Notes under the pieces: model-generated | Database searches by the model: none | Seen by the model: the letters and a program-made list of their open reading frames with translations, nothing else | What the model was told of the DNA's origin: nothing | Shown here: positions 1 through 10,481 of the stretch, piece after piece | How the letters are laid out: each line of letters begins with the position of its first letter | Numbering within the stretch: position 1 is the stretch's first letter | Assembly (NCBI GenBank): GCA_016808115.1 | Contig: JAEQBH010000991.1 | Span: forward strand, 434,001-498,000 | Reading direction: 5' to 3' | Length of the DNA: 64,000 nt | DNA from: Tetrastigma voinierianum | Taxonomy: Eukaryota; Streptophyta; Magnoliopsida; Vitales; Vitaceae | Program-made: the position numbers and the translations under genes

Positions 1-2
1 AA

Positions 3-345
3 CTACGGAAAAAGAGTTCTTAGCTGTAATCTTTGCCTTAGAAGTTCGAATCTTGTTATAGGGTCCTTGTAACCATTTTCAGCGATCATGCGTGAGTACT
101 GCTCTCTAGCGGGATACTAAGCCATCATCGACTGGGTGGATCCTACTAATGAAATTGTCAGACCATAAAGGATAAGAAGGGAGTTGAGAATGTGGTAGCG
201 ACCACTGTCTCGTTTATTTTGGAAGCTGACTTAAGATCTGCCCATATGCGACACTTTCCCTGATGAGCAACTTTTTGCTCTTGTCCACTGCCCATGGTAT
301 GCGGACATAGTAAACTATCTAGTGACGGGACAAATGGGAGGCTTG
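3..345 (+). pseudogene. Athila-type RNase H remnant
   Basis: This is a decayed piece of a Ty3/Athila pol gene, read on the plus strand. The first frame gives TTEKEFLAVIFALE, typical of the start of retroelement RNase H. After a frameshift KDKKGVENVV is readable near 166-200, and WYADIVNYL lies near 295-325, in the RNase H to integrase linker. Stops and shifts separate these pieces. The integrase that should follow is missing. Instead, GGGAGGCAAC at about 357-366 resembles the box found just after integrase in elements A and B of this window, so an internal deletion has probably joined RNase H to the post-pol spacer. Its orientation is opposite to A and B, so it is a separate insertion. The window starts inside it. 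Confidence 0.7.
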
Positions 346-2675
346 CTAGAAAGGGGAGGCAACATAAAAATGGGAGTTGCGTTGGAGGAGCCTTGTCTCA
401 AACAACAGTAAAAAATGATGCTTCAACTATGATTTTTTTCTATTTCTTCAACATCTTATTTTTCATTTATATTTATCTGCTTTCAATTTTTATTGATACT
501 TCTCATCTTCATTTTGATCCATTTACTTTTAATAAAATTCATATTTGGTAAATTATTTACTTATTATTATTATTATTCATTTTGATTCATGCATTCGCAT
601 ATGTGCATATATGGTTCATGAGTTTGGTTCATGCATTGACATTAATGGGATTGGTTGATAAGCTTAGTTCATATCTACTCTTTTAGATAGATATTCCATA
701 CCTAGAATGCTTTTCATGCTAATTATCCCATCTAAAATATGTCCTTCATACACATAAGACAATAAAAAATCTTTCCATACTCCTAGAAACCAATCTCTAC
801 TTGTAATTATTTGTGTCTTGAATCCACGAACCTTCTTGTCAAACCCATTTGATGTCATGTGCTTGATGTGAAGTGCAGTGATAATGGTTTGATAGACCAC
901 TCTAAGGAGATGTGGTATGGTGGTCTCAACGACTATTAGTAGAAGACTTTACCAAAAAAAATTCCCTTTATTTCTTTTCTCTCATTGATTATCGATTCTC
1001 ATGTTCTGTTTTTTATTTTTATTATTTTGGTGTTCATTGTTGTTTTTCTTGCTGGTTCCTGAATTCTTGGTAATTTTATGCATTTCTTGAGTCCCTTGGT
1101 TGTAGTTTGAGACAGGTTCAGCTCAACCTCATCCTTTCATCCTTTTGTGCCTTAGTGAGATTTCCTTTTTTATTCACCTACGCATAAGCCTAGTAGTTAA
1201 GTCATGAAGTAGGACTTTGGTTTAATTTCTTCTTCTTCTTTTATGCTCTATTATATATGTCATTCTTTCCTTCTTTTTGGAGTCTAGCTTCATCATCTTG
1301 GATCCAAGACTACATGCTTGAAAAAATTCCTAGTGATGAGAGAAAGGGAAAATGAGAATCGAAAATAATGAAGATAAAGTACGGAATCTTGAGGATAACT
1401 AGACAGAGAGTGAGAGAGAAAGAGAGCGAGATGATTCACTAAAATTCAGAAAATTTTATAGCTAGGTTGACATGCATATGGTATTAGAATTATTTGTTGA
1501 GTCTCCTTTTAGAGGACGCGTAGAGGGAGATATTTTTCATTTTAGAATCTTTCTAGGCTCCTTTGATTTAGATATCCTTTTGATTTAATTCTTATAATAA
1601 CTTTGATTTATGGTAATAATTTTTTTTTTTCTGAATTACGCAAATTATGTACCATGGTATTTAATTTTATAACAGCTTCTTATCACTTCCCTATGATTGA
1701 ACCTGTAATTTTGATTTTCAAAAATAATAATAAATTTATCCACCTGCAAAAGCAAGGCTCTAACCCTTGACTTTCATGTCTAATGGGGATTGAACCAACC
1801 ATCAAGCTAATGACTCGTTTGTGTTAAACTCTTGCCTCCTTTAAATAATAATTTGAACTCCATCATTTTGTCCTAAAAACTGTTTTTCCCTCTTTTTACT
1901 AACTTACAAATATTTCTCATTTTACTAACTTTCGAATAAATTATTATTATTATTATTATTTTCTCTAGGTCTTTGTCCTTAAAATATTTATCACTTGTTT
2001 TCCTTGTAATTTAATTAATCTTTTTAAATAAACTTTTTAATACTCACTTTCTTTTTCCAAGCAGCAGCTTTGACTCCTTGAGCTTGTTCTTTTCCCAACC
2101 TTCAACCTACTCATATCCATATTTATTAGTCTCCATGGATTTATTTTACATATGGACATGCATGTATTCTACTTGCATCTCAGTAGTGAAGAAAATTGGT
2201 TCCCACACATTTGTGAAGTTTGTTTATTTATTATTTATTGGTTATTTTTTCTTTTGTATGACTAGTGATATCCGCATTTATAATATCTTCCTTTATGTAT
2301 TATGATTTTTTAATTATATTTCCAAGGTAATGTTTTCATCCTTGTTTGCTTAAAATTGTTTATAATCGTGATATTTAGTAGACAGTGGTTCCAACTCCCA
2401 TTCAGTTGACTCTCTTGTTGCATAGACATAGGTTTAGTTATTAGACTTTTCTCATATATTAATATTTCTTACCTCATTGTTGTAGATCACATCAAGAAAT
2501 GCATTAAAAGCTTACTTTAAAATGGTGAATTACTCTCACGTTGATAGCTTTGATGAGGTGTTCTTTCATACCACATTTCATAAATATTATTATGAAAATC
2601 GAGTTCATTATGAATCCATACATGAGAAAATTGTTGGATCTCTTATCTTATTTTGAATTTATTATTTACTTGTGG
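346..2675. other. AT-rich spacer, no gene recognised
   Basis: Low-complexity AT-rich sequence with short TTA/ATT runs (565-580, 1938-1962) and a GA-rich patch near 1405-1430. No open frame longer than about 85 codons and no protein family is recognised. The first ~250 bases may be the post-pol spacer of the plus-strand Athila fragment. The rest is of unknown origin. Confidence 0.5.
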
Positions 2676-3064
2676 TGTCATTTCTTTCCTCTATGAATTT
2701 TACACTACGTGTTTCTTTCTTTTCAAATTTTTGTGAAAGTCATAGTTCTCATTATATTTATGGTTGTTTTAAATATAATTTAGAGGATTTATATTCTCCA
2801 AATTTTTTTATAGGTGTCAAATGAAAGTGGTTAACCAAAAGACAATAAATCATTATGTTAAAGGAAGTGATGTCATTTCTTTCCTCTATAATTTTACACT
2901 ACATGTTTCTTTCCTTTTAAATTTTTGTGAAAGTCATAGTTCCAATTAGATTTGTGGTTGTTGTACATATAATTTAGAGGCTTTATATTCTCCAAATTTG
3001 TTTATAGGTGTCAAATGAAAGTTATTAGCCAAAAGACAAGAAATCATTATGTTAAAGGAGGTAA
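2676..3064. repeat. 195-bp tandem duplication, two units
   Basis: Two adjacent copies start with TGTCATTTCTTTCCTCTA at 2676 and 2871, a period of 195 bp. They stay alignable to GTTAAAGGA(A/G)G at their ends with scattered substitutions. Each unit has a pyrimidine-rich run ending in ATAG before GTGTCAAATGAAAG, which resembles a splice acceptor. No protein is recognised. It may be part of the DNA transposon whose end lies downstream. Confidence 0.85.
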
Positions 3065-3369
3065 TGCTGAAAAATATGAAGATTGTATCAATATTTGTTC
3101 TTTTGTTGAAATAATTAGAAAATGGGATATGACTTGTGATTATTTTGTATAAGTGGTCACATTATTGGTTGGAAATAAGTTATTATGCACAAAGATTTGA
3201 AGATATTTTTAGTTGTAAAATTCAATTTCATTGTAGTTTATTTTAAATTTTTATTTCATTACATAAGAATTAATAATTTTAATAACACGATACAAATTTT
3301 ATTTTTAATATAAAATGTTAAAAGTAACATCAATCAAAGATGACACGATAGATTATGTAATTTATTAAT

Positions 3370-3682
3370 TGTATTAGCAGTGACCCTCATTTTAAGACTC
3401 ATTGATATGTGTGTCATTTCACATTAAAATGTTCAATGATGATGCTTCTTATAGTGATCTATAATCTTAAAATGAGTGTCATATGCAGAATATGTTATCC
3501 AAAGATGATGCTTTTATTGAGCATCATCTTTGGATAACATTGGCAATGACACTCATAAGAAGCGTCATTGTTGATAATAGATACAATGTCAATCTACACC
3601 ATGAAACTTTAGTGAAGTGTCATTGTAACACTTTCATGACGCATAAACCGCATCATTGATTAAAATTTTCCTTGTAGTGATC
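3370..3682 (-). mobile_element. CACTA-type transposon end (right terminus)
   Basis: The segment ends at 3666-3679 with TTTTCCTTGTAGTG, the reverse complement of the CACTACAAGGAAAA terminal repeat type known from plant CACTA (En/Spm) elements. The next three bases, ATC, would be one copy of a 3-bp target duplication. Inside are repeated AATGAYRCTTCTTAT-like words in both orientations, as expected of CACTA subterminal repeats. The matching left terminus is not visible in the window, so this is an end fragment or a degenerate element. No transposase is recognised. Confidence 0.55.
3492..3540. repeat. Perfect 21-bp inverted repeat, 7-nt loop
   Basis: Arms 3492-3512 and 3520-3540 are exact reverse complements around the loop TTTATTG. 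Further arms lie outside: ATGAGTGTCAT (3472-3482) with ATGACACTCAT (3546-3556), and a GATGCTTCTTAT / ATAAGAAGCGTC pair. Together they make a nested foldback of about 150 bp. Confidence 0.9.
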
Positions 3683-4421
3683 TCAAAGACAATAAAACAC
3701 ACTTGGGCTAGGTGTGGCGTAGCCGGTTTAGTGGGAGCTGAAGTATAGTCCGTGCTTTTAACCAAGTCTGGTATAGTATGTAGTGAAATGATAGCATTGT
3801 ACAATATATTGCATATGGAAAGGCTCACAGTCAACCCTTTGACTCTCTAGTCAATTAGGGGTCATGACATCTTGCTAGATATCGCTCATGACTTGCTCAA
3901 TCAAGAATTAATTCAAGTGGCCAATATAACCCAGCACAATAGGTCGTAGCTTAGAATGTACAAAGAGAGTAAAAAGCAGTGGATTGAATCAACTAATTGA
4001 AGCTATATGGAATTAGACATATTAGGGGTTAGTGTAATCCCGGGAGCAAGAGGACTTGATTTAGAGCCATTGAGAGGCCTTTAGAAGGCTTTTGGGCTCA
4101 CATATGGGCCATAAGCCCATAGGGTACACGCTACATGCATGTGGATGCATGTATGCCATCCCTCCCTCTTTAATGAGGGGTACTTTCATTCTTTTGTGCA
4201 TGATAGGGGTCAATATATATCATATGATTAGAACCTTAGCCACCATGCACAAGGAGAAAACGTCCATCATAGTGAGAGGGATTTTGAGAGTCAAAACCCC
4301 TCTCTAGTCGTCCCCTTGAAGATCACCTACTCGACTAGCATCGAGTTTTTATCTTTGTTGGTTCCGTGGAGGTTTCTCACTCTATGCCTTTGTGTGGATC
4401 ACCATTAGAGGTTTTCGTATA
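3683..4421. other. No gene recognised; possible old LTR
   Basis: Mixed sequence without a recognisable protein. The stretch 4020-4420 (for example AGTGTAATCCCGGGAG and the 4090-4180 GCATGT-rich part) has the look of an old LTR, but no termini, PBS or target duplication can be defined. Confidence 0.3.
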
Positions 4422-4631
4422 TGTTGGCCAATTTTCGACCATTTGCAAAGTCTAACTAAAGTCCACGGCTTATGACTCGAAAACTTGTTAAAAAGACCTT
4501 TCTATATACGAATTTCTATCACTCTTCCTGAAACTATCCAATCCGAATTGGTGCGAAACTTGTTAAAAGCAGATTTTAAACACGGCTACCAGAAGACTAT
4601 TGTCTAATCCCTGTCAACGGCGCTAAAAACT
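4422..4631 (-). repeat. Three degenerate PBS-like units at U5 end of LTR D
   Basis: Three units end in (C)GAAAACT, CGAAACT and CTAAAAACT and are each followed by TGTT. Their limits are about 4422-4484, 4485-4560 and 4561-4631. Each carries a decayed copy of the tRNA-Asp PBS region; the third, with CAACGGCGCTA, is the clearest. The layout matches the better preserved array at the end of LTR E. Confidence 0.65.
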
Positions 4632-6012
4632 TGTTTATGATTGAGAATTATAAAATAATGTTTTCTGATGTGTATGTAATTTTTCAAATTTATATTAAGT
4701 TTAATTCTCTAAAAGTGCACAGGTCATACAAGTAATAAAGTGGATTTTAAGTCCAAATATCATTCCCACGAGGATCTGGTGAGCGATATAAAGATCAATT
4801 ACCCTTACTACTTAAGATCCTTACTATTTGAACTTAAAGTACAAAATTGAGTTGTTTAAACTAAAGAAAGAATGACTGATTAAAATTTTATAACTATAAT
4901 AAAAATTCAAAATGAATTGGAATTGAGAGTTCATTGAGTAAAGTTAACACTAGGAAATAGATGAATGTATAATTATCATTTTTTGCATCATTCTACAACA
5001 TAGTTCAACCATCATTTTGAAATCTGAACTTGTCAAAGATGCAAGGTAGTATAGTTTGGATTCCTCCATACACTATACATTTCACTAATTAGAAAACCAT
5101 ATTCCTTCCAGACACATGGGTCTAATCAGTTACTTGTAGGATATGATCCTCTTTCTAAGAACTAGGTATTTTTCTTTTCCAGTACTTCAAACCCTATTCC
5201 TAGGACTGAAGAATTCTTGCTCCCATAGGCAGGATAATACAAGCCTTCTCCAATCTAATTGATATCTCATCCTTCGAATTTGAGTAAACTCTCTATCTCC
5301 TTGATTAGATCTATGCTAACACGGGATCAAGATCATTTCATCAAACATAGGAGAAACCTCTAATCAATTAAACGAGTATGACGATAATCCTCACACCATG
5401 AGTAAATTAGTAATCTATCAGAGTAATCTTTCAAAGTTCATTAGTTTCATAATGTTAGTCTAGCATACCCCTAAGTAATTGTTATATACTCTCATGAATC
5501 TCCATCTCTGTGTCACTCAGAGGGCCTCTTGGAAATCAGAGTAAGATACAACCCTTTTTAGGGTACAAGCTACTAATATTCAGAACAATTAATTTTAAGA
5601 ACAATGTCAATTAAATAAATTCAAGATTTCTAAATATGACATTCTTTCAAGTTGCGCAGAAAATGATAACTAACATCGGTCCATTCCCAGAGGGAGCTCA
5701 GTCTCTCAAAAATGGATTGCGAATATTAGTGACCTAAGCGTCGAAAATTTCTTGAAATTGAAACAAGCGGAAATAAATGAACTCTTGAAAGTTTCAAATT
5801 GTGAAATCGGTGATGTGAAAACGAAATTTTCTGATGAACCCGACTCGAAACTTCAGCCGGATCCTTTGCTTTCGAATCCAAGAAAATACTAACTAAAATG
5901 TAAGATGAAACTAAATCTACCAAAAAAATAATAATAAAAATATACAAAGGAGACTCCAGCTATCCAAATGTTCCTGGTTCGGTGGAAGCTACGCATAGTT
6001 CCCTATGTGCTT

Positions 6013-6022
6013 CTATTTATAG
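6013..6022 (-). promoter_or_regulatory. TATA box of LTR D
   Basis: Plus-strand CTATTTATAG reads CTATAAATAG on the coding strand. It lies 72 bp downstream (in the sense of transcription) of the nearest TGTCGCGACA-type motif at 6094. The same box occurs in B's LTRs. Confidence 0.65.
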
Positions 6023-6093
6023 ATTTTCAAATGATGGGCCACACTTTGAGGCTGAAATTGTGGATCCCCAAAAACTGGCCCAAGTGACGTCTT

Positions 6094-7385
6094 TGTCACG
6101 ACATAGAAAATTATGTCGCGAAAAAGTAACTATGTTTGTCCTCCAACTTTGTTATGGTTTGCAGTGTTATGTCGCGACAGAGTTCCGTGCCTTTTTCTTG
6201 AATTATGTCACGACATACTTTGAAAATGTCGCGACGTAGCTCAACTGAATTTGTCTTGGGTAATCGCGACATGAGTGATATTACAATCGCGACATTTCTT
6301 TGAGTGCCTTGTAGTTTAATAGTGAATGGTATGTCGATATAAAAGCATCGCGAAAGTTTCCTTTTACGCTCTTGATTGTGTTGCGATATAAAATTTTTGT
6401 GTCGCGACAGAGTTTCTAAGCCTTCAGCTTTGTTTCATGTCACGACATAAGTCTGGAATGTCGTGACATGCATTAACTCTTTTGCTCTAAATTGTGTCAC
6501 GACAATCTTCGAAATTGTTCAGACATTCTGCAGTTCTCTTCTAAGCACTTCTCATCAATTAATGTCGTGACATAGCTTCCGTGTCGCAACAAATATCTCA
6601 GCCTTCAACTCTTCATTATGTCATGACATAATTTTCTATGTTGCGACATTCTTTCTATAGTTCTCATCAACCTTTGTCGCGACAATAAAATTCTATGTTG
6701 AGATAGAGTTCCTTCTTAACATTATGTTGTGGTTGTCGTGACATAAAACTTCTCTGTTACGACATATCCTTCTTGCCTTACGATGCTGACTTCTGAACTT
6801 TATGTCACGACATACTTTGAAAATGTTGCAACATATTTCCTGCCTTAATTTTGTCATTCTCTAAAATGTTTTTCGCAACATAAAAACCTTTGTCGCGACC
6901 AACTTGTCTCTTTACTCTGCCAATTTCTGTCGCGACATAGTTTTGTTGTGTCGCGACATTCTTTCTTCCATCTTCAATTTTTTATATCACGACACAATTT
7001 TGAATGTCTTGAAAAAATTGTACTGCCATTTTCTTTGATCAATGTCGCAACATAGTAAAGGAATGTCGCAATATTCTTCTTCAGGAACTTCTTAAGCAAT
7101 GTCATTACATAAAATTTCATTGTCACGACATAGTTTTGTCTTCTGATCTTTATTATGTCACGACATAAAAAAATTTGTTGCAACATTTATCATTCAATCC
7201 TTCTCATATTATGTCGCGACAAAGTTGTGAAATGTCGCGGAAATCTTTACTTCCAACTTGAGCTCAGCTTTGTCTTGTTGCGACATATCATTGCTTGCAG
7301 TGACATAGCCCTGCTACTTACCTTGAGCTTTTGTTGCAACATTTTGATATTATGTTGCAACATTTTGAAATTATGTCGCAACATT
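6094..7385. repeat. TGTCGCGACA palindrome array in U3 of LTR D
   Basis: About forty copies of the palindrome TGTCGCGACA and its decayed forms (TGTCACGACA, TGTTGCGACA, TGTCGTGACA, TGTCGCAACA, TGTTGCAACA) fill 1.3 kb. In the better preserved half they come in pairs about 18-22 bp apart, and the pairs recur every ~57 bp (first members near 6871, 6929, 6987, 7042, 7100, 7156, 7213, 7275, 7333). Spacers are T/C-rich and not conserved. Open frames across the array are artefacts of the repeat. Confidence 0.9.
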
Positions 7386-7739
7386 TCTGCCTTAGCCAAT
7401 TTTTCTACTTTTCTTACTGGATTTGTTTCTTTTTTATTCAAAACCTGCAAAACACAAAGTTTGTGATTATTCCATAATTCTGCATTAAAATGAATCATAA
7501 ACTGGTAAAAAAATGCAAAGAAAATGGACTAAAATAGATGAGTTTAGGACTCATCACTATCCTTGGAACACTTGGTGTGCTGTGTATCTACACTCTAAGA
7601 GGCTGTCATCATCGGGTCTTCTTCAAGAAGGAAGCACGAACCAAAAGGTATGGCCTTTTCTTTTCCATGAGTGGTTTTTCGATTTTGAATTATGAAAGCA
7701 GGTCCTTGCTGGGTTTTGGATCATAAAGTTTTCATTTTT

Positions 7740-7841
7740 TCCGTTGCTAAATCGTTTGAGATGCGATCCAAGACCCAACATGAGTATCGTGCCTTAGCCA
7801 CTATTGCTACAAATCTCATGTGGCTCCAATATTTGTAGCTG
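7740..7841 (+). pseudogene. Ty1-copia RNase H scrap
   Basis: A short plus-strand frame contains EYRALATIATNLMWLQYL followed by a stop. This matches the region of copia RNase H around the second acidic residue and the following helix. Flanking sequence (7557-7740 and 7842-7990) may be more of the same element but is too decayed to assign. It is non-functional. Confidence 0.7.
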
Positions 7842-8159
7842 AAACACAGAATTAAGTTGATAACCATCGACCTGGCTTCGTGGATATCGGGTGACTGCGA
7901 TACCACCTTTATTATGTCTTATTCTGCAGGGATCCATAATTTAGTAAAAAAAAAACGGATAGAGTTTCCTTTGTATGGGGAGCTCTATCCAAAACTCAAC
8001 TAGTACAATATATAATCACATGACCCATCTAGGGCCCAATATACCATGATCACGCCAGGTCCATTTATGAGTAAAAGTGGCCACCGGGCTCATTTATTTA
8101 TACTCAAAAATATATAAGGCTATATCATAATAGTCCTTAAGAGTTTAAATACAACACTC

Positions 8160-8192
<33 letters not shown>

Positions 8193-8756
8193 CAAAACTA
8201 ATTTGTTCCAATATATTTTACAAAATAACTATCAAAGCCACAATCCGGCTTTCTTCACAATTGCGGCCTCGAATGAGCGTCGTCCATCAGTGTACACTCT
8301 GCACCTGAAATGTTTTCCTACAAAGGGTGAGCCACTCCTAGTAGAGAATATTTCCTACAGAGGCTACTCTCCACCTAAGTACACATGCAATGGTCATGTT
8401 CCACACATTCACATTCACATTCCAAGTAAAAACATACAATTTCTACTATGGAATTCTACATGTCATGCCATGAAATGAGATGAGACTCAATCATGCACCA
8501 TGCCTCAAGTCCTTACCGACTCCCATCACATCCGAGTCCTTACCAACTCCTTCACATAATGCCTAAGCCCATGCGGGATAAAATCCATCATTTATGGGTT
8601 ACATCCAATGATCATTTTACAAAAACAAATTTATTTGTTTTCAAACCAAAAGCTTTTTGGATGTTAAACCTCAATGATCATTTGTATTCAAAACTCATGT
8701 GTCTTTTGTGGGTAGCGAATTTCTGGGGTCCCACCGTAGGCTTCCGCCAAAAAACT
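7842..8756. other. Unassigned, LTR-like sequence
   Basis: No gene is recognised. The segment holds an AT microsatellite and then 8200-8756, which has the look of an old Ty3 LTR (words such as CTGCACCTGAAATG and CATGCCATGAAATGAG) but lacks definable ends. The last bases before 8757, CTTCCGCCAAAAAACT, resemble a decayed PBS adjoining LTR E. Confidence 0.35.
8165..8192. repeat. (AT)n microsatellite
   Basis: Fourteen uninterrupted AT dinucleotides. Copy number may be unreliable in an assembly. Confidence 0.95.
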
Positions 8757-8961
8757 TGTTGACCAAATTTTCCGACACAGCTACTAAAGACTAACTAAAG
8801 TCCCCGGCAACGGCGCTAAAAACTTGTTGACCAAATTTTTCAACACGGTTACTAAAGACTAACTAAAGTCCTCGGCAACGATGCCAAAAAACTTGTTTAC
8901 CAAATTTTTTGACACGGCTACCAAAGACTAACTAAAGTCCCCGGCAACGGCGCTAAAAACT
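8757..8961 (-). repeat. Three tandem 68-69-bp units, each with a tRNA-Asp PBS core
   Basis: The units are 8757-8824, 8825-8893 and 8894-8961. Each starts TGTTGACC or TGTTTACC, contains GACTAACTAAAGTCC and ends with a PBS-like core plus AAAAACT. The cores read CCCCGGCAACGGCGCTA in units 1 and 3 and a mutated form in unit 2. The 3' end of plant tRNA-Asp reads CCCCGGCAACGGCGCCA, so the cores match it at all but one position. The LTR continues at 8962 with TGTTTTTGACC. Confidence 0.92.
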
Positions 8962-10397
8962 TGTTTTTGACCAAATGATGTATATATGAAAATATGGCCA
9001 AGGGAGTGAATGTGGTGAATTCTCAAAAACTGATTTGAAACAAAGGTAAGCGTACTCAAAAACTGAAATGAAAAGTATTACCAACACTCGTCCCCTTTTT
9101 GCAAGTGCACGACTCATACAAGTAATAAAGTGGACTCTAGAAGTCTGGATATCATACCCACAAGGATCGAGGTTCTAATTGAATATGAGCACCTGGACAT
9201 AAAGGGCTCTTCACTATTTAGCTTACCTCAAATAGGATGTGGAATTAAATCGATTTAACTTATTTAAAACTAACCAACTAATTCTAAAATCTATTATCAA
9301 GAAAATAACCATTTCAAAGCGTAAAAGGTATGAAGAGAGGTAATGTGATGGTGATAATCATTTAACAATCAATTTGCATTTCCTAGAAAGCAACATTTGT
9401 GAGTTGAATGCTGGACGGTTCAAGAGCAATGTAGTATATTCTTGGATTTCCATACACCATACATTTCCTACTACATAATTAGATATCCATATGTTCCTTT
9501 CTGGGAGAAATGTCTAATCATTACATTTGTAGAATATAATCCTTTTTCTAAAATCTGAGTATTTTTCCTTTTTAGTACTTCACACCCTTTTTGTGACTTA
9601 AGAATTTTTGCCTCACAGATTATGCAAGCCTTTCTAATCTAATTATATTCGCCTTTAAATCTAATAAAATTTCTATCTCCTTGATTAGATCTTTGCTAAC
9701 ACGGATCAAGATCCTTTTATCGTATCGAGGTGAAACCTTAAACATTAAACCCGATACATTATCTAATTAACTACACCATGAGTAAATTAGTGATCTATCA
9801 AAGTAATATTTCATAGTTCATTAGTTCCATAATATTAGTCTAACATACCCCCAAGTTATTGCTCTTTACTCTCAGGAATCTCCATCTCTATGTCACTCCG
9901 AGGGGCTCCTGGAAATCATAGCAAGGATACAACTCTTTTCTGGGTATAAACTACTAATATTCCTAACAGCTAATTATATGAACAATACCAATTATATAAA
10001 TTCAATCTCCAAACCCACAAATAGCTGAGAATCTACAAATCTGAATGTTCAATAATTAATCCCCAACCCTAGAGGGTGTTTAATGTTCCATTACTAGATT
10101 CCAATCATCACTAATCAAACAAAAGTAAGAAAATGAAGAAAGAAATCAAGAGATAAGGAGTGAGAGAAAAATCCATATTTTAGTTTCAATCTTTGTCTGA
10201 ACAGTAATTAAATCTGAATCTCTGATATACAGCACCAAAATCTATTCAATACAAATAAAATCTGCTCTAAAATTACTCTAAGAACTACTAAAAATAAAAA
10301 TCTATAGCAAAACTAAAAAAAATGGCCATTTTAGAGAGAGAAACCCCATGAGAGGTGTTCTCCCACCTCCTTGTTGCCCTAAAAACCTAAAAAACGA

Positions 10398-10407
10398 GTA
10401 TTCATAG
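10398..10407 (-). promoter_or_regulatory. Decayed TATA box of LTR E
   Basis: Plus-strand GTATTCATAG reads CTATGAATAC, a mutated form of the CTATAAATAG box at the equivalent place in D and B. It is 75 bp from the first palindrome at 10482. Confidence 0.45.
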
Positions 10408-10481
10408 TCCTAGGGTGAAATGGGCTTCAAAATAATCCAACTCGGGAATTTTAAGGGCTCTCTGGTCAAGCCCAACGTCAA

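Larger units (their letters stand above)
4422..7556 (-). mobile_element. Athila-type LTR D (probably solo)
   Basis: This minus-strand LTR is related to those of elements A and B. It ends at 7556 with GGACTCATCA, the same U3 terminus as A and B. It contains the shared blocks CAGGTCATACAAGTAATAAAGTGG (quoted in part: CATACAAGTAATAAAGTGG, about 4727-4745), GCTAACACGGGATCAAGAT and CTGTGTCACTCAGAGGGCC. The U5 end is a three-unit PBS-like array at 4422-4631. No gag or pol adjoins either side, so it is probably a solo LTR or a truncated element. Flanks GTATA (left) and CTATC (right) are not a clean target duplication, so the left limit is uncertain. Confidence 0.65.

Noticed and set aside
6094..7385. 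CRISPR-like array (short palindromic repeats with ~20-40 bp spacers)
   Set aside because: Repeats are only 10 bp, vary at CG steps, and lie in the U3 of plant retrotransposon LTRs in several copies. There are no cas genes, and the sequence is plant nuclear DNA.
4417..7561. Target duplication GTATA/CTATC around LTR D
   Set aside because: Only the middle three bases agree, so it is not used to define the ends.
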